This document shows positions 17,421-28,365 of a stretch of DNA of 64,000 nt, one piece after another. Both the position numbers and the translations under genes were made by a program. The DNA lies in NCBI RefSeq assembly GCF_016894385.1, contig NZ_CP069812.1, positions 3,534,001 to 3,598,000 of the forward strand, in the 5' to 3' direction. The DNA comes from Cupriavidus oxalaticus (GTDB taxonomy: Bacteria > Pseudomonadota > Gammaproteobacteria > Burkholderiales > Burkholderiaceae). The notes below the pieces were generated by a model. That model did no database searches and was not told where the DNA came from. It saw nothing but the letters and a program-made list of their open reading frames with translations. Every line of letters starts with the position of its first letter. Positions within the stretch are counted from its first letter, which is position 1.

Positions 17421-18131
17421 ATGTCCCTCCTTCACCAGGCCCGCTTCTTCATTACCGTCAACCACCTGCGCGACCTGCCCGCCACGGCCGTGCCCGAGGT
17501 GGCATTCGCCGGCCGCTCCAATGCCGGCAAGTCCACCGCCATCAACATCCTGTGCAACCAGAAGCGGCTGGCGTTTTCCTCGCGCACGCCCGGACGCACG
17601 CAGCACATCAACTATTTCACGGTGGCTCCCGTCAAGGCGCCGGAACCGCAGGCGTTCCTGGTCGACCTCCCCGGCTATGGCTACGCAGAGGTGTCGGGCT
17701 CGGCCAAGTACCACTGGCAGGGCCTGCTGAGCGACTACGTGCAGACGCGGCCGCAACTGTCGGGGCTGATCCTGATGATGGATGCGCGCCGGCCGTTCAC
17801 CGATCTCGATTGCCAGATGGTCGAGTGGTTCCTGCCCACCGGCAAACCGATCCACGTGCTGCTGACCAAGGCCGACAAGCTCACCAACAGCGAGAACGCC
17901 AAGGCGCTGCGCGAGACGCGCAAGATGCTGCAGGGCTATGCAGAGCAGCTGGAAACGCCGGTGCCGCTGACGGCACAGCTGTTTTCGAGTCTCAAGCGCC
18001 GCGGCATCGAAGAAGCGCAGGGTGTGATCGCCGGCTGGCTCAACCTGCCGGAAGCGCAGAAGAACGCCGCGCAGGACGCCGCGGCACCGACGGCGGCTGT
18101 TCCTCCCGCTTCCACAGGCCCTGCGGCATAA
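17421..18131 (+). CDS. engB: Ribosome biogenesis GTP-binding protein EngB (YihA/YsxC)
   Basis: Cytoplasmic GTPase (236 aa) needed for large ribosomal subunit maturation. G1 GRSNAGKST (about residues 33-41), a G2 threonine in RTPGRTQ, G3 DLPGYG (about 83-88), G4 TKADK (about 150) and a G5-like SS in LFSSLKRRG are all present. The start at 17421 (MSLLHQARF) matches the family N-terminus. An in-frame reading back to 17235 exists but is Pro/Ala/Arg-rich. The C-terminal 30 residues are an Ala/Pro-rich extension. Confidence 0.93.
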   Translation: MSLLHQARFFITVNHLRDLPATAVPEVAFAGRSNAGKSTAINILCNQKRLAFSSRTPGRTQHINYFTVAPVKAPEPQAFLVDLPGYGYAEVSGSAKYHWQGLLSDYVQTRPQLSGLILMMDARRPFTDLDCQMVEWFLPTGKPIHVLLTKADKLTNSENAKALRETRKMLQGYAEQLETPVPLTAQLFSSLKRRGIEEAQGVIAGWLNLPEAQKNAAQDAAAPTAAVPPASTGPAA

Positions 18132-18150
18132 CGCCGCAGTGTAGTCAGCG

Positions 18151-18185
18151 CGCAAAAAAAGCCCCGCTGCAAGCAACGGGGACGA
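18151..18185 (-). terminator. Terminator-like hairpin after engB, U-tract on the minus strand
   Basis: Arms CCCCGCTGC and GCAACGGGG (18160-18181, one mismatch) are preceded on the plus strand by seven A and followed only by ACGAACTTT. The better U-tract is therefore on the minus strand, yet no minus-strand gene precedes it. It may act weakly for engB, or be a decayed bidirectional terminator. Confidence 0.45.
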
Positions 18186-18228
18186 ACTTTCCCGCCGCTG
18201 GGGCGGGTACCCGCTCAGGGAGGAGTAG

Positions 18229-19392
<1,164 letters not shown>

Positions 19393-19423
19393 CCGGCATC
19401 ACCCTGTCGGAAACCAAGCGCCT

Positions 19424-20641
19424 ATGGAACTGCTCGGCTTCTCGGCCAGCCAGGTACACCCGCTCGCCTCGCTCGCCGCAGCGGGCAGCTTCCTCGGCGG
19501 CAATGCCGCCGCGCTGTTCGTCTGGGCGGACTTTTCCACCGAGGAAGTCACCGCTGCCCCGGATGCCTGGCGCGAGAACGTGCGCCAGCTCGCGGGCGCT
19601 TCGATCCTCGACCTGCACCTGGCCGACGCCACCAATGCCGCGCATCCATCGTATTTCGACACGACCAACGCGTATGACATGGTGATCTTCCGCAAGCTGA
19701 CCTTCGAGACCAGCCGCGCGATCGCCGAGGCCGAGCCGCCGGAGGCAACGCCGGCCAATGCGCCCAGGACGTCTGGCGATGCGACGACGGCACGTGCGCG
19801 CCGATATCCGCCCGGCTTCCTGCCCGCACTGGCCAAAATCGACACGCAGCCGGTCACGTTCTTCGTCTTCGATACGCTGCTGGTCACGGTACGCAACGGC
19901 CCGTCGCGCACCGTCGACCAGGTGCGCCAGCGCCTGCTCGAGCTCTGCCAGGCACCGCGGCCGCAGGCGTCGCCCGCGCGCGGCAACGGCCAGACCTTGC
20001 TGCACGGCGTGCGTCCGCCGAACCGGCCCGAGGACCTGATGCTGCGCCTGCTCAATGCGATGGTGGACCGCTACCTCGAACTGCGCGCCCCGCTGACACG
20101 CCAGCTCGACCGCTGGCAGCGCGCGCTGCTGAACTCGCGCCGCAGTTTTTCCAGCTGGGAAGGTCTTCTCGACGCGCGCATCCAGCTGCGCAAGCTGGAG
20201 CACCTGAGCGAGGAGCAGCGCGATGCGCTGCAGGAATTCCGCGACAGCTTGCTGGAAAACCGCTACAGCAGCGACCAGCACGGCACCCCGGTGGATACCA
20301 CGGGGCGCGACGAAGTGTTGCTGGTGCGCATCAACGATGTGATGGAGCATATCCAGCGCGTGCTCGCGCATGCGCGCCGGCTGGAGGATTCCATCGAGTC
20401 GGCGGTGCAGATCCACTTTTCGGCGGTGGCCCACCGCACCAACCGCACCATGCGCATGCTGACGCTGATCACGGCGCTGTTCATGCCGCTGACGCTGATC
20501 ACCGGCATCTTCGGCATGAACTTCGAGCGCATGCCCTGGCTGCAGGCGCCGGAGGGATTCTGGTGGTCGATCAGCCTGATGGGGGCGGTGGTAGTGGTGC
20601 TGGGCGCGCTGTGGGCCGTGGCGCGGCAGCTGGAACACTAG
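19424..20641 (+). CDS. corA: CorA-family divalent metal (Mg2+) transporter
   Basis: Inner-membrane magnesium/cobalt channel family protein (405 aa). It has a large N-terminal cytoplasmic domain with a long alpha-helical stalk (about residues 200-340). Two C-terminal membrane helices (about 345-365 and 382-402) flank the signature GMN in GIFGMNFERMPW. An Ala/Pro-rich loop at about 100-125 is an insertion relative to short CorA proteins. It lies 31 bases after hemB and is convergent with dsbD. The exact ion cannot be told from sequence. Confidence 0.88.
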   Translation: MELLGFSASQVHPLASLAAAGSFLGGNAAALFVWADFSTEEVTAAPDAWRENVRQLAGASILDLHLADATNAAHPSYFDTTNAYDMVIFRKLTFETSRAIAEAEPPEATPANAPRTSGDATTARARRYPPGFLPALAKIDTQPVTFFVFDTLLVTVRNGPSRTVDQVRQRLLELCQAPRPQASPARGNGQTLLHGVRPPNRPEDLMLRLLNAMVDRYLELRAPLTRQLDRWQRALLNSRRSFSSWEGLLDARIQLRKLEHLSEEQRDALQEFRDSLLENRYSSDQHGTPVDTTGRDEVLLVRINDVMEHIQRVLAHARRLEDSIESAVQIHFSAVAHRTNRTMRMLTLITALFMPLTLITGIFGMNFERMPWLQAPEGFWWSISLMGAVVVVLGALWAVARQLEH

Positions 20642-20659
20642 CGCAGGCGCAGGTACGCC

Positions 20660-22570
20660 TCAGGTGCTGGTACGCTTGCCGAAGGCGCGCTCCAGGCTCT
20701 CCAGGAACCGGTTGGCCGACTGGTAGCCGATCACCCGCACCGGGCGCTCGCGCCCATCGGGTCCGAACAGGATGATCCCCGGCGGCCCGAACAGCCCGAA
20801 ACGCTTGAGCAGCGCCTTGTCGTCGGCATTGTTGGCGGTCACGTCCGCCTGCAGCAGCACGATCTCGGAGAGCCGCGCGCGCACGCGCGGGTCGACGAAG
20901 GTCATGCGCTCCATTTCCTTGCAGCTGACGCACCAGTCGGCATAGAAATCGAGCAGCACCGGCTTGCCGGCCGCGGCGGCCTGCGCCATGCGGGCATCCA
21001 GTTCCGCGACGCTGCGCACGCGCTCGAAGCGCACCGCCTGGGCGGCGCCCGCGCTTTCCGCACCACTGCGGCCCGCGCTCAGGTGTGACAGCGGCTGCAG
21101 CGGATCGCGCCCGCCCGACGCCACGCCGATCAGCACGATGGCCGCGGCGATCGCGAACAATACGCCAAGACCCTTGCCCACGCGCACCAGGTTGCGCGGA
21201 TCGGCCCCAAGCCCGTCAAAAGCGCCGAGGAACACCGCGGCCACCAGCAGCAATGCCGCCAGCAGCAGCATCGTCGTCCATGCCGGCAGCACCGGCCCGA
21301 GCATCCACAACGCCACACCCAGCAGCAGGAAGCCGAAGAAGCGCTTGGTCACCTCCATCCAGCGGCCGGCGCGCGGCAGCAGGTTGCCCGCGCCCACGCC
21401 CACCAGCACCAGCGGCACGCCCATGCCGATCGCCATCGCAAACAGCGCCGCGCCGCCGATGACCGCATCGCGGGTCTGCGCGATATAGGCCAGCGCCCCC
21501 GCCAGCGGCGCGGTCACGCACGGTCCGACGATCAGCGCGGAGATCGCGCCCATGGCCGCTGCACCAACCACCTGGCCGCCCTGGCGGCGGTTGGACGACT
21601 CCGTCAGCCGCGCCTGCCAGCGCTGCGGCAGCTGCAGTTCGTACAGGCCGAACATCGACAGTGCCAGCGCCACCATCAGCGCGGCGAACAGGCCCAGCAC
21701 CCATGGCGTCTGCAGCGCGGCCGACAGGCCTTCGCCCAGCAGCCCGGCCGCCACGCCGACGGCGGTGTACACCACCGCCATGCCCAGTACATAGGCCAGC
21801 GACACCACCAGCGCACGGCTGCGCGTGACATGCTCGCCGACGACGATCGAGGACAGGATCGGCACCATCGGCAGCACGCACGGCGTGAAGGTCAGCAGCA
21901 GGCCCAGGCCGAAGAAGAGTGCCGCGATCAAACCCACGTTGCGGCTCGCCAGCGCCCCGGCGATGCGGTCGCTGTCATCGGCACGCAGCGTCGCAGCGGG
22001 AGCCGGCTGGGCTGGCTGAGCCTGCAGTGGGGCCGCAGCGGGCGCATCGGAGCGCCCGCGTTTGCCGAACAGGTCGGCCAGGCCGGTGCCGCCGACCTTG
22101 TAGACGCTTTCCATCGGTGGATAGCACAGGCCCTTGTCGGCACAGCCCTGCGAGGTGACAGTCAGCGTCCACTTGCCGTCCGCCGGCGCCGCCGCCACCG
22201 GCACGCGGATGGTCACGCTGTCGCGGTACGTCTCCATCTCCTTGCCGAAGGTGTCGTCGAACTTGACCTTGCCTTGCGGGAAGTCCGGCGTGCCGAGCTT
22301 CACGGCGGCAGGCTCCGTCGCAAAGGCGAATCGCTCCCGGTACATGTAGTAGCCGGGCGCGACGTCGAAACGCACCTCCACGGTGCTGTCGTCGATCTGG
22401 CGCGCGGCGAAGCGGAAGGCTTGCTCGGGCGGCAGGAAATCGTCTTCCGTTGCCGCCAGCGCTGCGCCAGCCAGGCAAAGCCAGGCCAGTACCGCGAGCA
22501 GGACTGCGGCAATATGCCGCGCGCCGACGAGTCCGCGCGCGCGCTCCGGAAGTGCCAAACCGATGTTCAT
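20660..22570 (-). CDS. dsbD: Thiol:disulfide interchange protein DsbD
   Basis: Inner-membrane electron conduit (636 aa) that carries thioredoxin-derived electrons to periplasmic reductases, including those serving cytochrome c maturation. The signal peptide ends around AALAATEDD. The periplasmic alpha domain has a Cys pair in GCADKGLCYPP. The eight-helix beta domain has TFTPCVLPMVP and IVGPCVTAPLAG. The C-terminal gamma domain has the thioredoxin-like CVSC in YADWCVSCKEMER. All three redox pairs are present. The ATG at 22570 opens the signal peptide. cutA lies 74 bases upstream. Confidence 0.95.
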   Translation of the reverse strand: MNIGLALPERARGLVGARHIAAVLLAVLAWLCLAGAALAATEDDFLPPEQAFRFAARQIDDSTVEVRFDVAPGYYMYRERFAFATEPAAVKLGTPDFPQGKVKFDDTFGKEMETYRDSVTIRVPVAAAPADGKWTLTVTSQGCADKGLCYPPMESVYKVGGTGLADLFGKRGRSDAPAAAPLQAQPAQPAPAATLRADDSDRIAGALASRNVGLIAALFFGLGLLLTFTPCVLPMVPILSSIVVGEHVTRSRALVVSLAYVLGMAVVYTAVGVAAGLLGEGLSAALQTPWVLGLFAALMVALALSMFGLYELQLPQRWQARLTESSNRRQGGQVVGAAAMGAISALIVGPCVTAPLAGALAYIAQTRDAVIGGAALFAMAIGMGVPLVLVGVGAGNLLPRAGRWMEVTKRFFGFLLLGVALWMLGPVLPAWTTMLLLAALLLVAAVFLGAFDGLGADPRNLVRVGKGLGVLFAIAAAIVLIGVASGGRDPLQPLSHLSAGRSGAESAGAAQAVRFERVRSVAELDARMAQAAAAGKPVLLDFYADWCVSCKEMERMTFVDPRVRARLSEIVLLQADVTANNADDKALLKRFGLFGPPGIILFGPDGRERPVRVIGYQSANRFLESLERAFGKRTST

Positions 22571-22644
22571 GAAGCTGTTTCCTGTCTGTCCTGGCCGATG
22601 GAATCCGCCGTACCCATCGCTGCGCGGCCGTTCCCTTTCGCCCG

Positions 22645-23010
22645 TTATCCCGCCGGCTGCGCGCCCGTACTCGTTTCGCTGCCAACCCACGCCAGGTACG
22701 GTGCAAAGCCCGTCGTCACCGGCAATGCGATGATCTCCGGCACATCATAGGGGTGATGTTGCCGGATCACGGCCTCGAGTGCAGCGTAGCGCGCGCGGGT
22801 GGTCTTGATCAGCAGCGGCCATTCCCGCGCCTGCTCCAGCACGCCTTGCCACCAGTACTCGGATTCCACCGGGGCCAGACGGTTCACGCAGGCTGCCGCG
22901 CGCGCCTCCAGCACGGCCCGGGACAGCCGCGCCGCCGTCTCGGCATCGGGGGTATTGGTGATCACCACGAGCAGCTCGGCGGGGTCGGGGGACTGGCTGG
23001 CATCGGGCAT
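22645..23010 (-). CDS. cutA: Divalent-cation tolerance protein CutA
   Basis: Small trimeric cytoplasmic protein (121 aa) linked to copper tolerance in Escherichia coli; its molecular role is unclear. The ferredoxin-like core LLVVITNTPDAETAARLSR, the AACVNRLAPVESEYWWQG segment and the C-terminal HPYDVPEIIALPV are family signatures. The ATG at 23010 has AGGAG about eight bases upstream. A longer reading begins inside a tandem repeat and is rejected. It is followed by dsbD on the same strand, a common pairing. Confidence 0.93.
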   Translation of the reverse strand: MPDASQSPDPAELLVVITNTPDAETAARLSRAVLEARAAACVNRLAPVESEYWWQGVLEQAREWPLLIKTTRARYAALEAVIRQHHPYDVPEIIALPVTTGFAPYLAWVGSETSTGAQPAG

Positions 23011-23033
23011 CGGCACGCTCCTGGAACGGCTGG

Positions 23034-23071
23034 CAATGGCTGGCATTGATGGCTGGCATTGATGGCTGGCG
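23034..23071. repeat. 13-bp tandem repeat upstream of cutA
   Basis: On the minus strand the unit CCAGCCATCAATG occurs twice in tandem, followed by a degenerate third copy (CCAGCCATTG) and CCAGCCG. It fills the space between the rplQ terminator and the cutA ribosome-binding site. Confidence 0.75.
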
Positions 23072-23105
23072 CCCAAAACAAAAGAGCCAGGCGGATGCCT
23101 GGCTC
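23072..23105 (-). terminator. Intrinsic terminator at the end of the ribosomal/alpha operon (after rplQ)
   Basis: Perfect 9-base arms GAGCCAGGC (23084-23092) and GCCTGGCTC (23097-23105) with a 4-base loop are followed on the minus strand by UUUUGUUUU. It lies about 70 bases beyond the rplQ stop and ends the long ribosomal protein transcript. Confidence 0.92.
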
Positions 23106-23173
23106 GATTGTAAGCGGTGTGCCCGGAACCGTCGCAAGACGGCAGCGGGCGCGGAACGCACTTAGAAACGCAC

Positions 23174-23569
23174 TTATTCCGCGGCTTCTTCAGCCGGGGC
23201 TTCGGTGATTTCCGGACGATCCACCAGCTCGACCAGCGCCATCGGCGCGTTGTCGCCCTGACGGAAGCCGAACTTCAGGATGCGGGTGTAGCCGCCCGGA
23301 CGGGTGGCGTAGCGCGGGCCCAGTTCGGTGAACAGCTTGGTGACCATGTCGCGGTCGCGCAGGCGGGCGAAAGCCAGGCGGCGGTTGGCAACGGTGTCCT
23401 TCTTGGCCAGCGTGATCAGCGGCTCGACGACCTTGCGCAGTTCCTTGGCCTTGGGCACGGTGGTCTTGATCAGCTCGTGCTGGAACAGCGAGTTGGACAT
23501 GTTGCGCAGCATCGCGAGGCGGTGCGACGAGGTGCGGTTCAGTTTCCGCAGACCATGACGGTGACGCAT
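23174..23569 (-). CDS. rplQ: 50S ribosomal protein L17
   Basis: Large-subunit protein (131 aa) near the exit of the peptide tunnel. [17 protein letters not shown] at the N-terminus is the family signature. The C-terminus is short, acidic and Ala/Glu-rich (EAPAEEAAE). It follows rpoA by 138 bases and is the last gene before the terminator at 23072-23105. Confidence 0.97.
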   Translation of the reverse strand: MRHRHGLRKLNRTSSHRLAMLRNMSNSLFQHELIKTTVPKAKELRKVVEPLITLAKKDTVANRRLAFARLRDRDMVTKLFTELGPRYATRPGGYTRILKFGFRQGDNAPMALVELVDRPEITEAPAEEAAE

Positions 23570-23707
23570 GATGATTCCTTTCAGTTAAGTGTTTGACCAG
23601 CTCTTCTATCGTCCGATGCGGCTGGACGCGGGCCGGTAGTCATACGAGCCCCGGCCGAAGCCAGGGCGGTTACCGCGGTGCGGGGCGCTAACGCCCCCGC
23701 GCCACAA

Positions 23708-24688
23708 TTACTTTTCCAGACCTGCGGGCGGCCAGTTCTCGAGCTTCATGCCGAGGGTCAGGCCACGCGAGGCGAGGACTTCCTTGATCTCGTTGAGCGA
23801 CTTGCGACCCAGGTTCGGGGTCTTCAGCAGCTCGTTCTCGGTACGCTGGATCAGGTCGCCGATGTAGTAGATGTTCTCGGCCTTCAGGCAGTTGGCCGAA
23901 CGCACCGTCAGCTCCAGGTCGTCGACCGGGCGCAGCAGGATCGGATCGATCTGCGGCGTGCGGCTCGAAGCAGCCTCGGCTGCCGACTCGGTACCTTCCA
24001 GCGCGGCGAACACGGACAACTGGTCGACCAGGATGCGGGCCGACTGGCGGATCGCTTCCTCGGGCGAGATCACGCCGTCGGTTTCGATGTTCATCACCAG
24101 CTTGTCCAGGTCGGTACGCTGCTCCACGCGAGCGGACTCAACGGCGTACGACACGCGGCGCACCGGCGAGAACGAAGCGTCCAGCACGATGCGGCCGATG
24201 ACCTTGCCCGACTCGTCGCCGAACTTGCGCACGTTGCCCGGCACGTAGCCACGGCCTTGCTCGACCTTGATCTGCATGTCCAGCTTGCCGCCGGCCGACA
24301 GATGGGCGATCACGTGGTTCGGGTTGATGATCTCGACGTCGTGCGGCAGCTCGATATCGGCAGCCGTGACAACGCCTTCACCATCCTTGCGCAGCGACAC
24401 CGTGACTTCATCACGGTTGTGCAGCTTGAACACCACGCCCTTCAGGTTGAGCAGCAGGTTGACGACGTCTTCCTGCACGCCGTCGATGGTGGAATACTCG
24501 TGGACCACCCCAGCGATCGTGACTTCGGTCGGGGCATAGCCGACCATCGACGACAGCAGCACGCGACGCAGGGCGTTACCGAGCGTATGGCCGTAGCCGC
24601 GCTCGAACGGCTCCATCACGACTTTGGCGTGATGGTCGCCCAGAGGCTCGACGGCGATGATTTTTGGCTTGAGGAGTGCTGTTTGCAT
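23708..24688 (-). CDS. rpoA: DNA-directed RNA polymerase alpha subunit
   Basis: Alpha subunit (326 aa) that nucleates RNA polymerase assembly and contacts UP elements and activators. The N-terminal domain (about residues 1-235) contains [20 protein letters not shown] and the dimerisation strands. The linker at about 236-250 is short. The C-terminal domain (about 250-315) has the helix-hairpin-helix region [13 protein letters not shown] and [13 protein letters not shown]. It lies in the usual rpsD-rpoA-rplQ order, 167 bases after rpsD. Confidence 0.97.
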   Translation of the reverse strand: MQTALLKPKIIAVEPLGDHHAKVVMEPFERGYGHTLGNALRRVLLSSMVGYAPTEVTIAGVVHEYSTIDGVQEDVVNLLLNLKGVVFKLHNRDEVTVSLRKDGEGVVTAADIELPHDVEIINPNHVIAHLSAGGKLDMQIKVEQGRGYVPGNVRKFGDESGKVIGRIVLDASFSPVRRVSYAVESARVEQRTDLDKLVMNIETDGVISPEEAIRQSARILVDQLSVFAALEGTESAAEAASSRTPQIDPILLRPVDDLELTVRSANCLKAENIYYIGDLIQRTENELLKTPNLGRKSLNEIKEVLASRGLTLGMKLENWPPAGLEK

Positions 24689-24755
24689 TAGGTTGTCCTT
24701 TTCAATACCCTCGGCTCGTTACACCGATAAGGCTGACGTTTGGAACCTGAAAATA

Positions 24756-24804
24756 CCCATCGCAACGATGGGCGAAGCCCGACCGCGCGTAGCGCGCGTC
24801 GGGC
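24756..24804. other. Two hairpins in the rpsD-rpoA spacer
   Basis: CCCATCG/CGATGGG (24756-24762 and 24766-24772, 3-base loop) is followed by a second stem with 7 plus 5 pairs and one bulge (24777-24804). There is no U-tract on the minus strand, so these are more likely processing or stability structures than terminators. Confidence 0.55.
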
Positions 24805-24855
24805 TGGAAGAGAAGCTTTGCGGAGAACGCAAGCGCTGGGCCGTCCGCTCGCGGA

Positions 24856-25479
24856 TTAACGCGAGTACAGTTCGACGATCAGGCTTTCGTTGATGTCACC
24901 CGAGATATCGGCGCGATCCGGAACTTGCTTGAAGGTACCTTCGAACTTCTTGGCATCCACGGCAACCCAGGTCGGGAAGCCCGACTGCTCGGCCAGCGAC
25001 AGCGCTTCGGCGATACGGACCTGCTTCTTCGACTGCTCGCGGATGGTGATGATGTCGCCCGACTTGATCTGGGCCGACGGCACGTTCAGGGTCTGACCGT
25101 TCACCAGGATCGCCTTGTGCGAAACCAGCTGGCGCGCTTCAGCGCGGGTCGAGCCGAAGCCCATGCGGTACACCACGTTGTCCAGGCGCGATTCCAGCAG
25201 TTGCAGCAGGTTTTCGCCGGTGTTGCCCTTGCGGCGGTCGGCTTCGGCGAAGTAGCGGCGGAACTGGCGCTCGAGCACGCCGTAGATGCGCTTGACCTTC
25301 TGCTTTTCGCGCAGCTGGTTGCCGTAGTCCGAGGTGCGTGCACCCGAGGTGCGGCCATGCTGGCCCGGCTTGCTGTCCAGCTTGCACTTGTCGGCCAGCG
25401 AGCGGCGCGAGCTCTTCAGGAACAGGTCGGTGCCTTCACGGCGGGAAAGTTTGGCCTTCGGGCCGGTATAACGTGCCAC
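24856..25479 (-). CDS. rpsD: 30S ribosomal protein S4
   Basis: Primary 16S rRNA-binding protein that starts assembly of the small-subunit body (207 aa). It begins [19 protein letters not shown]. The S4 RNA-binding domain occupies about residues 95-155 ([19 protein letters not shown]). The zinc cysteines found in some S4 proteins are absent. In many bacteria S4 represses its own operon; no pseudoknot was assigned here. A 300-base gap with a terminator-like hairpin separates it from rpsK. Confidence 0.97.
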   Translation of the reverse strand: MARYTGPKAKLSRREGTDLFLKSSRRSLADKCKLDSKPGQHGRTSGARTSDYGNQLREKQKVKRIYGVLERQFRRYFAEADRRKGNTGENLLQLLESRLDNVVYRMGFGSTRAEARQLVSHKAILVNGQTLNVPSAQIKSGDIITIREQSKKQVRIAEALSLAEQSGFPTWVAVDAKKFEGTFKQVPDRADISGDINESLIVELYSR

Positions 25480-25779
25480 GTTGTCTTCCTTTGATCGATC
25501 GCGGCGCCTTCTTGACGCGCCGCGAGTCCGTCAACGCAGTGCCTCCCAGAGCCCTGGGAAGACCGTGACGGACGGTGGGCTTATGAAGCGCGCCCTGGCC
25601 GGAGCTGGCCGGGTACGACGCTGAAAGCATTTACAGTGCATCGACACCGGGATGTGCTTTATGCGACATTCCATCGATGCAAAACGAAAACCTGCCGCAT
25701 CAAATGCAGCAGGTCAACGCGCGATACTACCATATCCAAAACCGGCAGGTAAACCCACCGGCCTCGGACACGCCAACGC
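25480..25779. other. Long rpsK-rpsD spacer
   Basis: Exactly 300 bases without a gene inside the alpha operon. It contains a terminator-like hairpin close to rpsK (25686-25713) and GC-rich sequence before rpsD. No convincing sigma-70 promoter was found for rpsD. Length and structure suggest partial termination and perhaps an independent start or autoregulatory leader for rpsD. Confidence 0.5.
25686..25713 (-). terminator. Candidate intra-operon terminator/attenuator after rpsK
   Basis: Arms ACCTGC (25690-25695) and GCAGGT (25708-25713), extended by partial pairing TGC/GCG in the loop, are followed on the minus strand by UUUUCGUUUUG. It lies about 70 bases after the rpsK stop. Confidence 0.6.
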
Positions 25780-26178
25780 TTAGATGCGGCGGCGCTTCGG
25801 CGGACGGCAGCCGTTGTGCGGAATCGGCGTGACGTCTTCGATGATCGCGATCTTGATGCCCAGCGCGTTCAGTGCGCGGACAGCCGACTCACGGCCAGGG
25901 CCGGGGCCCTTGATGCGCACTTCCAGGTTCTTGATACCCTGGTCTTGCGCCACGCGGCCGGCGTTCTCGGCAGCGACCTGGGCAGCGAACGGGGTCGACT
26001 TGCGCGAACCCTTGAAGCCCTGGCCACCGGCGGTCGCCCACGACAGGGCATTGCCCTGACGGTCGGTGATCGTGATGATGGTGTTGTTGAACGAGGCGTG
26101 GACGTGCGCAATGCCGTCGGCAACGTTCTTCTTGACCTTCTTACGCGCGCGAGCGGCGTTATTCGGACCTTTTGCCAT
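25780..26178 (-). CDS. rpsK: 30S ribosomal protein S11
   Basis: Small-subunit platform protein (132 aa) near the mRNA exit site. [15 protein letters not shown] and the C-terminal [19 protein letters not shown] are family signatures. It follows rpsM by 24 bases. The gap to rpsD downstream is unusually long. Confidence 0.97.
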
Positions 26179-26202
26179 TAGTTTCTTCCTCTGCCTTCGG
26201 CT

Positions 26203-26568
26203 TTACTTCTTCAGAGCCACGCCGGCCTTGCGCGGACCCTTGCGGGTACGGGCGTTGGTACGGGTACGCTGACCGCGCATGGGCAGGCCCTTGCGGTGAC
26301 GCATGCCACGATAGCAACCAAGGTCCATCAGACGCTTGATGTTCATCGTGGTTTCACGACGCAGGTCACCCTCGACCGTGACCTTGCCCACTTCGTCACG
26401 AAGCTTTTCCAGGTCGGCGTCGGTCAGATCCTTGACCTTCTTGTCAAACGGTACACCGGTGGCCTCGCAAATCTTGCGGGCGCGCGAGCGGCCGATACCG
26501 TAAATGGCGGTCAGGCCGATTTCGGTATGCTTGTGGTTCGGGATGTTAACCCCTGCGATACGTGCCAT
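26203..26568 (-). CDS. rpsM: 30S ribosomal protein S13
   Basis: Small-subunit head protein (121 aa) contacting P-site tRNA and the 50S subunit. It begins [19 protein letters not shown]. The helix-two-turn-helix and the basic C-terminal tail [18 protein letters not shown] are typical. It is 19 bases after rpmJ, the usual start of the alpha-operon segment. Confidence 0.97.
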
Positions 26569-26587
26569 TCGTCAATCCTCTTTCCGA

Positions 26588-26704
26588 TTAGCCTTGGCGT
26601 TGCTTGTGGCGGGGATCCGACGAGCAGATCACGCGCACGACACCGTTGCGCTTGATGATTTTGCAGTTGCGGCAAATGCGCTTAACAGAAGCCAGCACTT
26701 TCAT
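26588..26704 (-). CDS. rpmJ: 50S ribosomal protein L36
   Basis: A 38-residue large-subunit protein. The sequence runs [15 protein letters not shown] and ends [11 protein letters not shown]. The zinc ligands C-x2-C-x12-C-x4-H are all present, so this is the zinc-binding C+ form. The gene lies 30 bases after infA and 19 before rpsM. Confidence 0.95.
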
Positions 26705-26734
26705 AATTTTCCTCTTCCTTCAATTCCTGTTCGC

Positions 26735-26953
26735 TCACTTCGTCCGGAAGACGATTCGTGCGCGCGACAGATCATATGGGGTCAATTCGACCGTCACCTT
26801 GTCACCCGGAAGGATCCGGATGTAGTGCATTCTCATCTTGCCGGAGATATGGCCCAACACTACATGGCCATTCTCCAGCTTGACTCGGAACGTCGCATTG
26901 GGCAGGTTTTCCAGGACCTCGCCCTGCATCTGGATGACGTCGTCTTTAGCCAT
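26735..26953 (-). CDS. infA: Translation initiation factor IF-1
   Basis: A 72-aa OB-fold protein that occupies the ribosomal A site during initiation. It begins [39 protein letters not shown] is the conserved core. It sits between secY and rpmJ, as in other betaproteobacteria. Confidence 0.97.
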   Translation of the reverse strand: MAKDDVIQMQGEVLENLPNATFRVKLENGHVVLGHISGKMRMHYIRILPGDKVTVELTPYDLSRARIVFRTK

Positions 26954-26976
26954 ACCTAGCCTGTACCGATCCGAAG

Positions 26977-28320
26977 TCAGCGCAAGGTCAGATTGCCCTT
27001 GAAATTCGCCTTCTTCAGCAGCGACTCATACTGCTGCGACATGACATAGGACTGAACCTGGGCCATGAAGTCCATCGTGACGACCACGATGATCAGCAGG
27101 GAGGTTCCGCCGAAATAGAACGGAACGTTCCAGCGCAGCACCAGGAATTCCGGCAACAGGCAGACCAGTGTGATGTAGATCGCACCAGCCAGCGTCAAAC
27201 GCACCAGGATCTTGTCGATATAGCGCGTCGTCTGCTCGCCCGGACGAATGCCCGGAATGAAGGCACCGCTTTTCTTCAGGTTGTCTGCCACTTCACGGCT
27301 GTTGTAGACCAGGGCCGTGTAGAAGAAGCAGAAAAATACAATCGCAGCAGCGTACAGCAGGATGTAGACCGGCTGGCCTGGCGACAGCGTGGCAGCCAGG
27401 TCCTTGATGAACCCACCCACCGAGCCGGTCGCGTCAGACGTAAACCAGCCCGCGATCGTTGCCGGGAACAGGATGATCGACGATGCAAAGATCGGCGGAA
27501 TCACCCCTGCCATGTTCAGCTTCAGCGGCAGGTGCGACGACTGGCCGCCATACACCTTGTTGCCGACCTGACGCTTGGCATAGTTCACCAGGATCTTGCG
27601 CTGGCCACGCTCGACGAACACCACGGCGAAGGTCACCCCGATCACGATCGCCACGATGAAGATCGCCGCGATGATGCTCATGGAACCCGTGCGGACCAGT
27701 TCGAACAGTCCGCCGATCGCGTTGGGCAGGCCCGCCGCGATACCGCCGAAGATGATGATCGAGATGCCGTTGCCCAGACCGCGCTCGGTGATCTGCTCAC
27801 CCAGCCACATCAGGAACATCGTGCCGGTCACCAGCGTGATCACTGCCGTGGCCCGGAACATCAGGCCAGGATCCAGCACCAGCCCGGGCTGCGACTCCAG
27901 CGCCACCGCAATCGACAGCGCCTGGAACGTGGCCAGGACCACGGTGCCGTAACGCGTGTACTGCGTGATCTTGCGCTGCCCTGCCTGCCCTTCCTTCTTC
28001 AGCGCTTCCAGGTGCGGCAGCACGATCGTCAGCAACTGCATGATGATCGACGCCGAGATGTACGGCATGATGCCGAGCGCGAAGACGGTAAAGCGCGACA
28101 GCGCCCCGCCCGAGAACAGGTTGAACATCCCGAGGATGCCACCCGACTGACTCTGGAAAAGCTTCGCAAGCTGCTCCGGATCGATACCGGGCACCGGAAT
28201 ATGAGCGCCGATGCGGTACACGATCAGGGCCAGCACCAGGAACATCAGCCGGCGCTTGAGGTCGCCGTACTTCGCCGTGTTCCTGGCTTGCGCGCTTGCA
28301 TTGGGTTTCGCCGTGGCCAA
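26977..28320 (-). CDS. secY: Preprotein translocase subunit SecY
   Basis: Channel-forming subunit of the Sec translocon in the inner membrane (447 aa, about ten helices). The plug/pore region and cytoplasmic loops such as [19 protein letters not shown] (loop 4) and [14 protein letters not shown] (loop 5) are well conserved. It partners with SecE, encoded at 62743-63123, and SecG. It is 45 bases after rplO in the spc segment. Confidence 0.97.
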   Translation of the reverse strand: MATAKPNASAQARNTAKYGDLKRRLMFLVLALIVYRIGAHIPVPGIDPEQLAKLFQSQSGGILGMFNLFSGGALSRFTVFALGIMPYISASIIMQLLTIVLPHLEALKKEGQAGQRKITQYTRYGTVVLATFQALSIAVALESQPGLVLDPGLMFRATAVITLVTGTMFLMWLGEQITERGLGNGISIIIFGGIAAGLPNAIGGLFELVRTGSMSIIAAIFIVAIVIGVTFAVVFVERGQRKILVNYAKRQVGNKVYGGQSSHLPLKLNMAGVIPPIFASSIILFPATIAGWFTSDATGSVGGFIKDLAATLSPGQPVYILLYAAAIVFFCFFYTALVYNSREVADNLKKSGAFIPGIRPGEQTTRYIDKILVRLTLAGAIYITLVCLLPEFLVLRWNVPFYFGGTSLLIIVVVTMDFMAQVQSYVMSQQYESLLKKANFKGNLTLR

Positions 28321-28365
28321 ACGATGCTCCGACTGTAACTGCCTATGCTGCGATAAATGCCGTTA

